From the NCBI GenBank assembly GCA_021827205.1, contig JAKAWV010000004.1:89491-153490 (forward strand): a DNA stretch of 64,000 nt. Reading direction: 5' to 3'. The first letter of the stretch is position 1, and every line of letters starts with the position of its first letter. The DNA comes from Pseudomonadota bacterium. Lineage in GTDB: Bacteria; Pseudomonadota; Gammaproteobacteria; Xanthomonadales; Rhodanobacteraceae. A program made the translations under genes and the position numbers. The notes under the pieces were generated by a model. It was not told the origin of the DNA and did not search any database. It saw only the letters and a list, made by a program, of their open reading frames with translations. Below, piece by piece: positions 11,802 through 20,924 of the stretch.

Positions 11802-12329
11802 TCATTTCAACGCATCGAGGATCTGATCCATCTTCACGATGTCCAGATGCTCGTGGTAATGACCGTTGACCACCATCATCGGCGCGCCGGCACAGGCGGC
11901 CAGGCACTCTTCCTCGCGCTTCAGGAAGATGCGCCCGTCGCGGGTGCTCTCGCCGACCTTGATACCCAGTTTCTGCTCGCAGTGGCGCAGCAAGTCCTCG
12001 GCGCCATTGAGCCAGCAGGAAATATTGGTGCACACGGCCACGTTGTTGCGGCCCACCGGCTCCAGCGCAAACATCGAATAAAAGCTGGCGACCTCGTACG
12101 CCCACACCGGTGGGATGCCGAGATATTCGGCCACCGCCGCGATCAGCAGGTCGGTCAGATGACCGCCGTTCTGCTCCTGCGCCGCCATCAGCCCCTGCAG
12201 CGTTGCCGAGCGCCGCCGGTCCGGCGGGAACTTGGCCAGCCAGTGCTCGATGTGCTGGCGCGTATCCGCGCTGAGGACGACCTCGGGATCGACGTCCTTG
12301 ACCTGCTCGAAATTGCCTGTCGCTCGCAT
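11802..12329 (-). CDS. nuoE: NADH-quinone oxidoreductase subunit E ([2Fe-2S])
   Basis: Peripheral-arm [2Fe-2S] subunit that partners NuoF. The product is 175 residues with a thioredoxin-like C-terminal half. The cluster ligands are the Cys pair in 'CTNISC' near residue 99 and the pair in 'CLAACAGAPMM' near 140, the family pattern. It ends before a 153-base gap leading to nuoF and begins 14 bases after nuoD. Confidence 0.96.
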   Translation of the reverse strand: MRATGNFEQVKDVDPEVVLSADTRQHIEHWLAKFPPDRRRSATLQGLMAAQEQNGGHLTDLLIAAVAEYLGIPPVWAYEVASFYSMFALEPVGRNNVAVCTNISCWLNGAEDLLRHCEQKLGIKVGESTRDGRIFLKREEECLAACAGAPMMVVNGHYHEHLDIVKMDQILDALK

Positions 12330-12343
12330 CGTTCGTTTCCAGA

Positions 12344-13597
12344 TCAGCGGTCGATTTCGCCGAATACCACGTCGTAGGTGCCGATCATCGCCACCACGTC
12401 GGCCAGCATGTGTCCGCGCACGATCTCGTCCATCGAGGACAGGTGCACGAATCCAGGGGCGCGCAGCTTGACGCGAAATGGCTTGTTGGCGCCGTCCGAG
12501 ATCATGTACACGCCGAACTCGCCCTTGGGCGCTTCCACCGCGCTGTACACCTCGCCCTCGGGCACGCTGTAGCCCTCGGTGAACAGTTTGAAGTGGTGGA
12601 TCAGCGCTTCCATGTCGTTCTTCATCTCGGCGCGGTGCGGCGGAATGATCTTGTGGCTTTCCAGCATCACCGGGCCGGGATTGCGGCGCAGCCAGTCAAC
12701 GCACTGCCGGATGATGCGATTGGACTGGCGCATTTCGGCCACGCGCACCAGATAACGGTCGTAGCAGTCGCCGTTGGCGCCAACCGGAATGTCGAAATCG
12801 ACATCGGCATAGGCCGCGTAGGGCTGTTTCTTGCGCAGATCCCAGGCGATGCCCGAGCCGCGCAGCATCGGGCCGCTCATGCCCCAGGCGCGCGCCTGTT
12901 CCGGGCTGACCACGCCGATGCCGACGGTGCGCTGCTTCCAGATGCGGTTGTTGGTGAGCAGCTCCTCGTACTCGTCAACCTTGCGCGGAAAGTCCTCGCT
13001 GAAGGCATCGAGGAAATCCAGCATCGAGCCCTGCCGCCACTGGTTCAGGCGCTTGAGATCAGCGCCCTTGTGCCACGGTGATGCGTGGTAGTTCGGCATG
13101 CGCTCGGGCAGATCGCGATACACGCCGCCGGGGCGGTAATACGTCGCGTGCATGCGCGCGCCGCTGACGCCCTCGTAGCAATCCATCAGCTCCTCGCGCT
13201 CGCGGAAGGCATACAGAAATACCGCCATGGCGCCGAGGTCGAGCGCGTTCGAGCCGATCCACATCAGATGATTGAGGATGCGGGTGATTTCATCGAACAG
13301 CGTGCGGATGTACTGCGCGCGCTGCGGCGCCTCGATGCCGACGAGCTTTTCCACGGCGCGCACGTAGGCGTGCTCGTTGCACATCATCGACACGTAATCC
13401 AGGCGATCCATGTAGCCGATCGACTGGTTGAACGGCTTGGATTCGGCCAGCTTCTCGGTGCCCCGGTGCAGCAGGCCGATATGCGGGTCGGCGCGCATCA
13501 CCACCTCGCCGTCCATCTCCAGGATCAGGCGCAGCACACCGTGCGCGGCGGGATGCTGCGGCCCGAAGTTCATCGTGTAGTTGCGGATCTCTTCCAT
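12344..13597 (-). CDS. nuoD: NADH-quinone oxidoreductase subunit D (quinone-site)
   Basis: 49-kDa subunit of complex I related to NiFe-hydrogenase large subunits; it forms the quinone pocket with NuoB. I start at '[20 protein letters not shown]' (417 residues), whose His-rich loop lines the quinone site. Upstream in-frame codons overlap nuoC and look non-coding. It is a separate gene from nuoC, not the nuoCD fusion of enterobacteria, with a seven-base gap between them. Confidence 0.96.
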   Translation of the reverse strand: MEEIRNYTMNFGPQHPAAHGVLRLILEMDGEVVMRADPHIGLLHRGTEKLAESKPFNQSIGYMDRLDYVSMMCNEHAYVRAVEKLVGIEAPQRAQYIRTLFDEITRILNHLMWIGSNALDLGAMAVFLYAFREREELMDCYEGVSGARMHATYYRPGGVYRDLPERMPNYHASPWHKGADLKRLNQWRQGSMLDFLDAFSEDFPRKVDEYEELLTNNRIWKQRTVGIGVVSPEQARAWGMSGPMLRGSGIAWDLRKKQPYAAYADVDFDIPVGANGDCYDRYLVRVAEMRQSNRIIRQCVDWLRRNPGPVMLESHKIIPPHRAEMKNDMEALIHHFKLFTEGYSVPEGEVYSAVEAPKGEFGVYMISDGANKPFRVKLRAPGFVHLSSMDEIVRGHMLADVVAMIGTYDVVFGEIDR

Positions 13598-13604
13598 GGG
13601 CTGC

Positions 13605-14336
13605 TCAGTTCCGGCGCCAGTGGTCGGCGGTTTCGGCCGCGCCCTGCGCATAGCGCGCGTCCTCGCGCACCACGCGCGGCACCAGCACGCGCGGTTCGAT
13701 GCTGACCGGCTGGTAGATCACGCGTCGTTGTTCGGGGTCGTAGCGCACTTCGACATTGCCGATCAGCGGAAAATCCTTGCGGAAGGCGTGACCGACGAAA
13801 CCGTAATCGGTGAGGATGCGGCGCAGGTCCGGATGGCCTTCGAACACGATGCCGAACAAATCGAAGGCCTCGCGCTCGAACCAGTTGGCCGCGGGCCAGA
13901 TCGCGGTGACCGAGGGCACCGCCGGCAGACCCTGATGCGGACAGAACACGCGCACGCGCAGGCGACGGTTGTGGCGCAGCGAGAGCAAATGCAACACGGC
14001 GGCGAAGCGGCGCGGCATGTCCACCTCGCGCGGGCGGCCATCCCAATCGAAGCGCCCCGGACCGGAGGAACCCTCGACGCCACGCGAATAGCCCGTGCCG
14101 GTAGCCTGCCCGGAGTTTTCCCACTCCGACTGGCCGTAGCCGAGGTAATCGACGCCGCAGACATCGATCAGTTCCTCGAAGCCGAAAACATCCTCGTCGC
14201 GCAGCGCGCGCGCCAGCGCCGGCAGATCGCTCGACGCCACCTCGATGGTGGTCTCGCCGAAGCGCTCGATGCAGGACTGGACTTGCGCGCCGAAGCGTTC
14301 TTGCAGACGTTGGGCAAGGGAGACGGTTGCGTTCAT
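13605..14336 (-). CDS. nuoC: NADH-quinone oxidoreductase subunit C
   Basis: 30-kDa peripheral subunit of complex I, structural, linking NuoD and NuoB. 243 residues with the signature '[20 protein letters not shown]' near residue 145. A linker of about residues 85-110 ('[20 protein letters not shown]') is longer and more Gly/Ser-rich than usual. It precedes nuoD and follows nuoB by ten bases. Confidence 0.94.
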   Translation of the reverse strand: MNATVSLAQRLQERFGAQVQSCIERFGETTIEVASSDLPALARALRDEDVFGFEELIDVCGVDYLGYGQSEWENSGQATGTGYSRGVEGSSGPGRFDWDGRPREVDMPRRFAAVLHLLSLRHNRRLRVRVFCPHQGLPAVPSVTAIWPAANWFEREAFDLFGIVFEGHPDLRRILTDYGFVGHAFRKDFPLIGNVEVRYDPEQRRVIYQPVSIEPRVLVPRVVREDARYAQGAAETADHWRRN

Positions 14337-14346
14337 GCCATGGGCC

Positions 14347-14901
14347 TCAGCGCGCGATGGTGCTGGTGCGGCGGATTTTCTGCTGCAATTGCAGGATGCC
14401 GTGGATCAGCGCTTCGGCCGTGGGCGGGCAGCCCGGCACGTAGATGTCCACCGGCACGATGCGGTCACAGCCGCGCACCACCGAATACGAGTAGTGGTAA
14501 TAGCCGCCGCCGTTGGCGCAGGAGCCCATCGAGATCACCCACTTGGGATCGGGCATCTGGTCGTAGACCTTGCGCAGCGCCGGCGCCATCTTGTTGACCA
14601 GGGTGCCGGCCACGATCATCACATCGGACTGGCGCGGGCTGGGGCGGAACACCACGCCATAGCGATCCAGATCCAGACGCGCCGCGCCGGCGTGCATCAT
14701 CTCCACCGCGCAGCAGGCCAGGCCAAATGTCATCGGCCACATCGAACCGGTGCGCGCCCAGTTCATCAGCGCGTCGATGCTGGTGGTGGCGAATCCATGC
14801 TGCATCACCGGGTTGTCCGGCGCCGGTCGCAGAATGTCGTCGACTAGGTCCAGCGGCTCCGGGTTGTGCATCACCCGGTCGAAGCTCTGGATCATTCCCA
14901 T
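14347..14901 (-). CDS. nuoB: NADH-quinone oxidoreductase subunit B ([4Fe-4S] N2)
   Basis: Holds cluster N2, the last electron carrier before quinone. Ligands are the adjacent Cys pair in 'LACCAVEMM' near residue 53, a Cys in '[16 protein letters not shown]' near 118, and one in '[11 protein letters not shown]' near 149. The start at 14901 (184 residues, '[10 protein letters not shown]') overlaps the nuoA stop by ten bases; an ATG two codons later is an alternative. Confidence 0.96.
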   Translation of the reverse strand: MGMIQSFDRVMHNPEPLDLVDDILRPAPDNPVMQHGFATTSIDALMNWARTGSMWPMTFGLACCAVEMMHAGAARLDLDRYGVVFRPSPRQSDVMIVAGTLVNKMAPALRKVYDQMPDPKWVISMGSCANGGGYYHYSYSVVRGCDRIVPVDIYVPGCPPTAEALIHGILQLQQKIRRTSTIAR

Positions 14902-15251
14902 TCCAGCGCTCCCTTCTTCCAGATGTAGATGAAGCCAACCACCAGCAAGCCAATGAACAAGGCCATTTCGATCAGTGCGATCAGGCCGATGCGGTCGAAC
15001 ACCACCGCCCATGGAAACAGGAAGGCGATTTCCAGATCGAAGATGATGAACAGGATGGCGATGAGGTAGTAGCGCACGTCGAACTTCATGCGCGCGTCCT
15101 CGAACGCCTCGAAGCCGCACTCGTAGGGCGCGAGCTTCTCGGCTGCTGGATTCCTGGGCGCAACCAGCAGGCCGATGGTCAGCAGGGCCAGACCCAATCC
15201 CGCGGCGACGGCCATGAACAGCAGAATCGGCCAATATTGATCGAGTAGCAC
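14892..15251 (-). CDS. nuoA: NADH-quinone oxidoreductase subunit A
   Basis: Small membrane subunit of complex I with three helices. The family begins near '[11 protein letters not shown]', but the nearest in-frame ATG lies inside the upstream tRNA gene. I therefore choose the GTG at 15251, which has GGAGGA about ten bases upstream and gives 119 residues, the usual length. The signature '[20 protein letters not shown]' lies near residue 43. First gene of the nuo operon, 66 bases after tRNA-Leu. Confidence 0.92.
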   Translation of the reverse strand: MLLDQYWPILLFMAVAAGLGLALLTIGLLVAPRNPAAEKLAPYECGFEAFEDARMKFDVRYYLIAILFIIFDLEIAFLFPWAVVFDRIGLIALIEMALFIGLLVVGFIYIWKKGALEWE

Positions 15252-15317
15252 GGCTCGAACGTCCTCCGCGTCTGGCGCTGTACGGCCCTGTCGGGCGCAG
15301 CGCAGTGAGTGACAGTA

Positions 15318-15402
15318 TGGTGCCCAAGAGGGGACTCGAACCCCTACGACTTGCGTCGCTACCACCTCAAGGTAGTGCGTCTACCAATTCCGCCACCTGG
15401 GC
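15318..15402 (-). tRNA. tRNA-Leu (anticodon GAG)
   Basis: The minus strand folds as a class II tRNA: acceptor GCCCAGG pairing with CTTGGGC, D-loop with GGTAGACGC, anticodon stem CTACC-TTGAGGT-GGTAG giving anticodon GAG, a variable arm, T-arm GGGGTTCGAGTCCCC, and an encoded CCA end. It reads CUC and CUU codons. Enterobacteria also keep a GAG-leucine tRNA next to secG, so the context is ancient. It is probably co-transcribed with secG and processed. Confidence 0.97.
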
Positions 15403-15428
15403 CTGTGATTGTGGATCGAACTCTGCCG

Positions 15429-15839
15429 TTACTTGCCGCCCGCGGCCTCCGGCTTCGGCGCAGGTGCGGCAGGAGCGGGAACCGGCGCCCTCGGCGCGGC
15501 GGGAACCGCCCTCTGCACTGGCTGCGTCGTCACCTTCTTGGTGGCTGCGGCAGGCGCGGCACCGGCCATCACGCCCAAGCCTTGCTGCGTGCTGGCTTGT
15601 GGCGTACCGGCACGACTGAGATAAATGGCCATGCCGAGACTGACCACGAAAAATAGCGCCGCCAGCACGGCTGTGGCGCGCGACAGAAAACTGGACGAGC
15701 CGCGCGCGCCGAATACGGTGCCTGACGCGCCACCACCAAAGCCGGCGCCGGCGTTGGCGCCATCACCGCGCTGCAGCAGGATCAGCACGATCATGCTTGC
15801 GGCGATCAGCACGTAAAGAATGGAGAAGATGGTGAACAT
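15429..15839 (-). CDS. secG: Preprotein translocase subunit SecG
   Basis: Small inner-membrane subunit of the SecYEG protein-export channel. 136 residues: helix 1 (about 4-22), the conserved loop 'QRGDGANAGAGFGGGASGT' near 24-42, and helix 2 (about 55-75). The tail after residue 80 is long and Ala/Pro/Lys-rich, as in many xanthomonads and probably disordered. It lies between tpiA and tRNA-Leu on the same strand. Confidence 0.95.
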   Translation of the reverse strand: MFTIFSILYVLIAASMIVLILLQRGDGANAGAGFGGGASGTVFGARGSSSFLSRATAVLAALFFVVSLGMAIYLSRAGTPQASTQQGLGVMAGAAPAAATKKVTTQPVQRAVPAAPRAPVPAPAAPAPKPEAAGGK

Positions 15840-15863
15840 GCGTATGTCTTGAACCGGAGCGGA

Positions 15864-16601
15864 TCAGTGTGCCGCCGCGCAGATCGCGAGGAATTCCTCG
15901 GCCAGCAGCGAGGCGCCACCCACCAACCCACCATCGATATCGGGTTGGGCGAACAGTTCCGGCGCATTGGCGGCCTTGACGCTACCGCCGTAAAGCAGCC
16001 GGATCAGCCGTGAGAGTTTAGCATCGTGCGCGGCGAGTTGGCTACGCATGAAAGCGTGCACGGCCTGTGCCTGGACCGCGCTGGCGGTATGCCCGGTGCC
16101 GATCGCCCATACCGGTTCATAAGCCATCACGACGCCGGCAAAACGCTCGCCCAGCAGATGCAGCGGCGCCTGTATCTGCGTGGCGATCACGCTTTCGGTG
16201 ATGCCGCGCTCGCGCTCGTCCAGCGTCTCGCCCACGCACAGCACCGGGGTCAGTCCGCACTCTATGGCGCGCTGCAGCTTGGCCGCGATCAGCGCATCGT
16301 TCTCGTGGTGATACTGGCGGCGCTCCGAATGCCCAACCAGCACCCAGCGCGCGCCGATCTCGTGCAGCATGGCGCCGGACACCTCGCCGGTGTAGGCGCC
16401 CTGCGCGTGCGCGCTGAGATCCTGCGCGCCAATACCGACTGCACCACGCGCCAGATGCACCGCCTGCGCCAGATAAGGGAACGGCGGAAACACCGCCACT
16501 TCGCATGCTGGCGGTTGCGCGGCCAGCGTGCCGAGCAGCGTCGCGGTCAACGCGTTCGATCCGTGCATCTTCCAGTTCGCGGCAACGAGCTTGCGGTGCA
16601 T
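15864..16601 (-). CDS. tpiA: Triosephosphate isomerase
   Basis: Interconverts dihydroxyacetone phosphate and glyceraldehyde 3-phosphate in glycolysis. The ATG at 16601 gives 245 residues beginning 'MHRKLVAANWKMHG'. Catalytic residues are visible: Asn and Lys in 'ANWKM', His in 'LVGHSERR' near residue 95, Glu in 'AYEPVWAIGTG' near 164, and the phosphate loop 'LLYGGSVKAAN' near 205. It probably starts the transcript that continues into secG, 24 bases on. Confidence 0.97.
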   Translation of the reverse strand: MHRKLVAANWKMHGSNALTATLLGTLAAQPPACEVAVFPPFPYLAQAVHLARGAVGIGAQDLSAHAQGAYTGEVSGAMLHEIGARWVLVGHSERRQYHHENDALIAAKLQRAIECGLTPVLCVGETLDERERGITESVIATQIQAPLHLLGERFAGVVMAYEPVWAIGTGHTASAVQAQAVHAFMRSQLAAHDAKLSRLIRLLYGGSVKAANAPELFAQPDIDGGLVGGASLLAEEFLAICAAAH

Positions 16602-16631
16602 GAGCTTCCCCGATCCGTGTTCCCCGCATGC

Positions 16632-16661
16632 AGAATAGCCAGCGCTTGGCGGCGCGCGCAA
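16632..16661 (-). promoter_or_regulatory. Candidate promoter of tpiA-secG-tRNA
   Basis: On the minus strand a TTGCGC element (16656-16661) is 18 bases from TATTCT (16632-16637), about 30 bases before the tpiA ATG. The match to a sigma-70 promoter is reasonable but unproven; the region is shared with the divergent SDR gene. Confidence 0.4.
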
Positions 16662-16705
16662 CGCGCACAATGCGCGCCTTCCATCACGCCACGTCGAGGT
16701 GAACC

Positions 16706-17548
16706 ATGTCCGATTCTCCACGCTGGGCTCTGGTCACCGGCGCCTCGGCGGGCATCGGCGCCGCATTCGCGCGTGCCCTCGCAGCGCAAGGCTGCGCGCT
16801 GGTGCTTACTGCGCGCCGCGTCGAGCGCCTGCAAACCCTTGCGATTGAACTCGAACAGGCGCACGACACGCGCTGCGTGATCCTGCCTGCCGATCTGGCC
16901 GACCCCACCGCGCCCGCGAACCTGTGCGCGCAACTGGCCGCGCGCGGCATCGGCGTCGATATCCTGATCAACAACGCGGGCTACGGGGTGCCTGGAACCT
17001 TCGAAGCCAGCGTCTGGGCACGACACGCCGATTTCATCCAGGTGATGATGACCGCACCCACCGAACTGGCGCACCGACTGCTGCCCGGCATGCGCGCACG
17101 CGGCTACGGACGCATCATCAACGTCGCTTCGCTGGCCGGGCTGGTTCCCGGCACCGCCGCGCATACGCTGTACGGCGCCAGCAAGGCCTATCTCATCCAC
17201 TTTTCGCAGTCCCTGGGCCAGGAAAATCGCGCCTGCGGCGTGCACGTGTGCGCGCTGTGCCCGGGCTTCACCTGGTCCGAGTTTCACGATGTCAGCGGCG
17301 CACGCACGCAGGCCTCGCGCATGCCGCGCTGGATGTGGATGGGTGCCGCGCGCGTGGTGCGTGAAGGCCTCGTCGCTGTCGAACGCGGCGCGCTGGTGTA
17401 CGTACCCGGAAGCATCAACCGCAGCATCAAGACGCTGTTCAAGCTGCTGCCCGACCGCCTCGCACTGACGCTGATCGCGCGCCGCGCGCATCAGTTTCGC
17501 GTCAGCGATGGCGCCGCCGCAGAGCAACCGTCACGGCGCGACCATTGA
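16706..17548 (+). CDS. SDR-family NAD(P)-dependent oxidoreductase
   Basis: Classical short-chain dehydrogenase/reductase, 280 residues. The Rossmann motif 'TGASAGIG' lies near residue 11, 'NNAGYG' near 90, the catalytic Ser in 'NVASLAG' near 140 and the YxxxK pair in 'YGASKAY' near 155. It resembles the DltE/YqjQ-like subgroup of unknown substrate. It is divergent from tpiA and convergent with the VIT gene, so it is likely a single-gene transcript. The substrate cannot be told from sequence. Confidence 0.88.
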   Translation: MSDSPRWALVTGASAGIGAAFARALAAQGCALVLTARRVERLQTLAIELEQAHDTRCVILPADLADPTAPANLCAQLAARGIGVDILINNAGYGVPGTFEASVWARHADFIQVMMTAPTELAHRLLPGMRARGYGRIINVASLAGLVPGTAAHTLYGASKAYLIHFSQSLGQENRACGVHVCALCPGFTWSEFHDVSGARTQASRMPRWMWMGAARVVREGLVAVERGALVYVPGSINRSIKTLFKLLPDRLALTLIARRAHQFRVSDGAAAEQPSRRDH

Positions 17549-17565
17549 TCGCGCAAACGCTGCGC

Positions 17566-18264
17566 TTACGCGCCGATCCAGCGCGCGACCAGAAACGCCG
17601 CGGCGGAAGCCAGTCCGCCGACCACCACGGTTTGCAGCGCGCCGCGCAGCGCGCCGGTGCCGGTGTAGCGCCCTTTGAGCGCACCGAAAACCGCCAGCGC
17701 GCCCAGCGTGGCGACCACGGAAACGGCCAGCGCGCGCTCCACGCTGGTCATGAGCATGTAGGGCAGCAACGGCACCAGGCCGCCAACGACATAGGCGCCG
17801 CCGATGGTCAGTGCGCTCTGCAGCGCGCGCCCGGGACGCGGCTGCTCGAGGCCCAACTCGTAGCGCATCATGAAATCGACCCAGGCATCGTGGTCGCGAT
17901 GGAAAGCGCTGAGGATCGGCTGGCAGTCCGCGCGGGTGAGGCCGTAGCGCTCGAAAATCTCGACCACCTCGCCTTCCTCGTGTTCGGCCAGATCGCGCAC
18001 CTCACGCTGCTCGCGCCGGCGTTCGCTGGCGTAGTGTTCGGCATCGCCGCGCGCGGCGAGATAGCCGCCCAACCCCATGGCGATGGCGCCGGCGGCGATC
18101 TCGGCCACGCCGGCGGTGACGATCAGGCGATTGGCCGCGACCGCGCCGGTGAGACCCGCGGCCAGGGCAAATGGCACGGTGAGGCCATCGGCCATGCCGA
18201 TGACCAGATCGCGCACGCGATCGGATGCGTTGAAGTGCTTTTCACGATGCTGCGCGACAGCCAT
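17566..18264 (-). CDS. VIT1/CCC1 family metal transporter
   Basis: Predicted inner-membrane Fe2+/Mn2+ transporter of the VIT1/CCC1 family, 232 residues. The N-terminal helix has 'DLVIGMADGLTVPFALAAGL' near residue 20, the diagnostic motif. A cytosolic insert rich in Glu and Arg (about residues 75-135, 'EHEEGEVVEIFERYGL') corresponds to the metal-binding domain, followed by three C-terminal helices. The physiological metal is not evident. It lies downstream of glmM with a 124-base gap. Confidence 0.88.
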   Translation of the reverse strand: MAVAQHREKHFNASDRVRDLVIGMADGLTVPFALAAGLTGAVAANRLIVTAGVAEIAAGAIAMGLGGYLAARGDAEHYASERRREQREVRDLAEHEEGEVVEIFERYGLTRADCQPILSAFHRDHDAWVDFMMRYELGLEQPRPGRALQSALTIGGAYVVGGLVPLLPYMLMTSVERALAVSVVATLGALAVFGALKGRYTGTGALRGALQTVVVGGLASAAAFLVARWIGA

Positions 18265-18388
18265 GCATGAAGCTCCAGGGAATCAGGTGTGCTCAGACCA
18301 GATGAATTTCACGCAGACGCCGTTGCCGATCACCGTGCCCGATGATCGGCTGCGGATAGTGGCTGGGATGCGAGCGTGGGAACCTGCT

Positions 18389-19801
18389 TCATGAGAGGGC
18401 CTCGGCGCCGGGCGCGCCGCCAGCCGCCAGTCTTACGGTTTCGGCAAGTTGCGTGGCGAGCTGATCGACCCGTCGCGCGTCGCGCGCCTCCACCGTCACG
18501 CGCACCAGCGGCTCGGTGCCGGAGGCACGCAGCACCACGCGTCCATGCCCGGCCAGCGCGCGTTCGGTGGTCGCGAGCGCCGCACGCACCGCGGGCGCCG
18601 CCAGCAGCGCATCAGCGGGGACGGAGATGCGCAGATTGATGGTGCGCTGTGGCCACTTGTCCAGTTCGGCGCAGGCCTGATGCAACGACTGGCCGCTGCG
18701 CGCCAGCGCTTCCAGCACCGCCAGCGCGGTGACGATGCCATCGCCCGCGCCGGCGCGATCCAGGCACAGCATGTGGCCGGATGCTTCGCCGCCGAGCACG
18801 CCACCGTGCTCGCGCAGCGCGCGGCGCACGTGACGGTCGCCGACATTGGCGCGCACAAACGACGCGCCCAGCGCGATGATCGCGCGCGCCAGCGCCTCGT
18901 TGCTCATCAGCGTACCGACCACCACGCCACGCAACAGGCCGCGCGCCGCCAGGTCGCGCGCGAGAACGAACAGCAAGTCATCGCCATCGACCAACGCGCC
19001 CCGGGCATCGACCATCAGCACGCGATCACCGTCGCCATCGAAAGCGATGCCGAGGTCAGCCCCCGCATCCAGTACCGCGCGCTGCAAGGCCTGCGGCTGC
19101 GTGGAGCCAAATCCGGCATTGATGTTGAAACCATCCGGCGCAGCGCCGATCACCGTGAGCGCGGCGCCCAGGGACTGAAACACGCGCGGAGCAACGTGGT
19201 AGGTCGCGCCATGCGCGCAGTCCAGCACGATGCGCAATCCCCGCATGTTGAAATCCGCCGCCACCGTACCGCGACAGAATTCCTCGTAGCGTTGCGCCGC
19301 ATCGATGACGCGCCGCGCCTTGCCCAGCGCGTGCGAATCGACGGTGGCGAAGGTGTGCGCGACGGCAGCCTCGATGGCCAGCTCCAGCGCATCGTCGAGC
19401 TTCTCGCCATCGGCACCAAAGAATTTCACGCCATTGTCGTCGTAAGGATTGTGCGAGGCGCTGATCACGATGCCGGCGCTGGCTCCGAGCGTTTGCGTGA
19501 GCCACGCCACCGCCGGAGTCGGCAGCGGCCCGAGCAGGTGCACGTCGCAACCGGCCGCCACCAGCCCGGCTTCGAGCGCTGCCTCGAACATGTAGCCGGA
19601 CACGCGTGTGTCCTTGCCGATCAACACCGTGCCACGCGCGCCGCAGCCCAACACGGTACCGGCGGCGTGGCCGAGGCGCAGCATGAAATCGGCGCTGATC
19701 GGCCACGTGCCAACGCGACCGCGAATGCCGTCGGTGCCGAAATACTGGCGCGTGGCCGTGCTTGCGGCGAGCGCCGAGGTTGCAGGAGAGGAATCGGACA
19801 T
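18389..19801 (-). CDS. glmM: Phosphoglucosamine mutase
   Basis: Converts glucosamine 6-phosphate to glucosamine 1-phosphate for peptidoglycan and LPS. 470 residues from ATG 19801 (an ATG four codons upstream is possible). Substrate loop 'FGTDGIRGR' near residue 20, active-site phosphoserine in '[12 protein letters not shown]' near 118, Mg loop 'FDGDGDRVL' near 260, sugar loop 'GEASGH' near 340 and phosphate loop '[11 protein letters not shown]' near 430. It follows folP by 40 bases. Confidence 0.96.
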   Translation of the reverse strand: MSDSSPATSALAASTATRQYFGTDGIRGRVGTWPISADFMLRLGHAAGTVLGCGARGTVLIGKDTRVSGYMFEAALEAGLVAAGCDVHLLGPLPTPAVAWLTQTLGASAGIVISASHNPYDDNGVKFFGADGEKLDDALELAIEAAVAHTFATVDSHALGKARRVIDAAQRYEEFCRGTVAADFNMRGLRIVLDCAHGATYHVAPRVFQSLGAALTVIGAAPDGFNINAGFGSTQPQALQRAVLDAGADLGIAFDGDGDRVLMVDARGALVDGDDLLFVLARDLAARGLLRGVVVGTLMSNEALARAIIALGASFVRANVGDRHVRRALREHGGVLGGEASGHMLCLDRAGAGDGIVTALAVLEALARSGQSLHQACAELDKWPQRTINLRISVPADALLAAPAVRAALATTERALAGHGRVVLRASGTEPLVRVTVEARDARRVDQLATQLAETVRLAAGGAPGAEALS

Positions 19802-19841
19802 GCGCGCAAGCATAGCGCCGCGCGCTGCTGCCGCGAGCGGC

Positions 19842-20750
19842 TTAATCCTCGTCGTCGCGGCGCGGTCGGGCGCTGCGCGGCGACGGCGTACCCGCGGGCG
19901 CTGCCGCAGTCTCCACGGCCTGCCACACCGCCAGCGCTTCACGCGTGGCGGCGACATCATGCACGCGCAGGATGCGCGCGCCACGTTGCGCCGCCAGCAG
20001 CGCGGCGGCGACCGAGCCAATCACGCGCTGCGTGGGCGCGCGCTGCCCGGTGAGTGCGCCGATCATCGACTTGCGCGACAGCCCGACCAGCAAGCCCGCG
20101 CCCAAGCCATGGAAGCGCTGCAAGGAATGCAACAAGGCCAGGTTGTGCTCAAGCGTCTTGCCGAAACCGAAGCCGGGATCGACCAGCACGCGGCCGCGCG
20201 CGATACCGGCCAGCTCGCAGGACAACAGGCGCTCGGTGAGAAAGCGATGCACGTCCTCGATCACATCCGCGTAGTGCGGCGCCTGCTGCATGCTGCGCGG
20301 CTCGCCCTGCATGTGCATGAGGCACACTGGCACACCGAGTGCGGCGGCGGCATCCAGTGCACCGGGTTCACGCAGCGCGCACACATCGTTGATCAAGCCG
20401 GCGCCGGCAGCCACCGCCGCGCGCATGACCTCGGGCTTGCGCGTGTCGACCATCAGCGGCACGCCGCAGCGCGTGGCCAGACCCGCGATCACCGGCACGA
20501 CGCGCTGCAGTTCATCCGCGAGCGACACCGATTCGGCGCCAGGGCGCGTGGATTCGCCACCGATGTCCAACAGATCGGCGCCTTCCTCGATCAGGCGCAA
20601 GCCATGCGCGATGGCGCTTTCCGCATCGGCATGCTGGCCGCCATCCGAAAACGAATCCGGGGTGACGTTGACAATGCCGGCGATACGCGCGCGATCCAGC
20701 GGCAGCGGGCGTCCGGCGCAGTTCAACTGCGGCGTGGTGTCGAACATCAT
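19842..20750 (-). CDS. folP: Dihydropteroate synthase
   Basis: Joins p-aminobenzoate to the pterin pyrophosphate in folate synthesis; the sulfonamide target. 302 residues from ATG 20750 (an ATG one codon later is equally possible). The signature '[14 protein letters not shown]' lies near residue 24, '[14 protein letters not shown]' near 60, '[10 protein letters not shown]' near 120 and '[13 protein letters not shown]' near 205. Because a terminator-like hairpin separates it from ftsH, folP-glmM may form its own transcript. Confidence 0.96.
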   Translation of the reverse strand: MMFDTTPQLNCAGRPLPLDRARIAGIVNVTPDSFSDGGQHADAESAIAHGLRLIEEGADLLDIGGESTRPGAESVSLADELQRVVPVIAGLATRCGVPLMVDTRKPEVMRAAVAAGAGLINDVCALREPGALDAAAALGVPVCLMHMQGEPRSMQQAPHYADVIEDVHRFLTERLLSCELAGIARGRVLVDPGFGFGKTLEHNLALLHSLQRFHGLGAGLLVGLSRKSMIGALTGQRAPTQRVIGSVAAALLAAQRGARILRVHDVAATREALAVWQAVETAAAPAGTPSPRSARPRRDDED

Positions 20751-20874
20751 CGGGCTTTTCGCTTGCGCGGAGACTTCGCCAGGCCCGGCGCAACAGCGAC
20801 GGCCCACCGGGGTTTCAGCGGTGCGCGTGCTCTCGCGATCGGATCGTTCGCATGAAGCATCACCCGCTTCCATG

Positions 20875-20902
20875 AAAAGGCCAGAGCGAACTCTGGCCTT
20901 TT
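20875..20902 (-). terminator. Intrinsic terminator after ftsH
   Basis: A perfect 12-bp inverted repeat AAAAGGCCAGAG / CTCTGGCCTTTT around a CGAA loop (UUCG on the transcribed minus strand) lies 22 bases beyond the ftsH stop and ends in a U-run. It is symmetric and could act in both directions. Confidence 0.85.
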
Positions 20903-20924
20903 CGCGGCGTTGCGACAAGTACTC

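Noticed and set aside
13605..14336. Possible nuoCD fusion
   Set aside because: nuoC has its own stop and nuoD its own start seven bases later, so they are separate genes.
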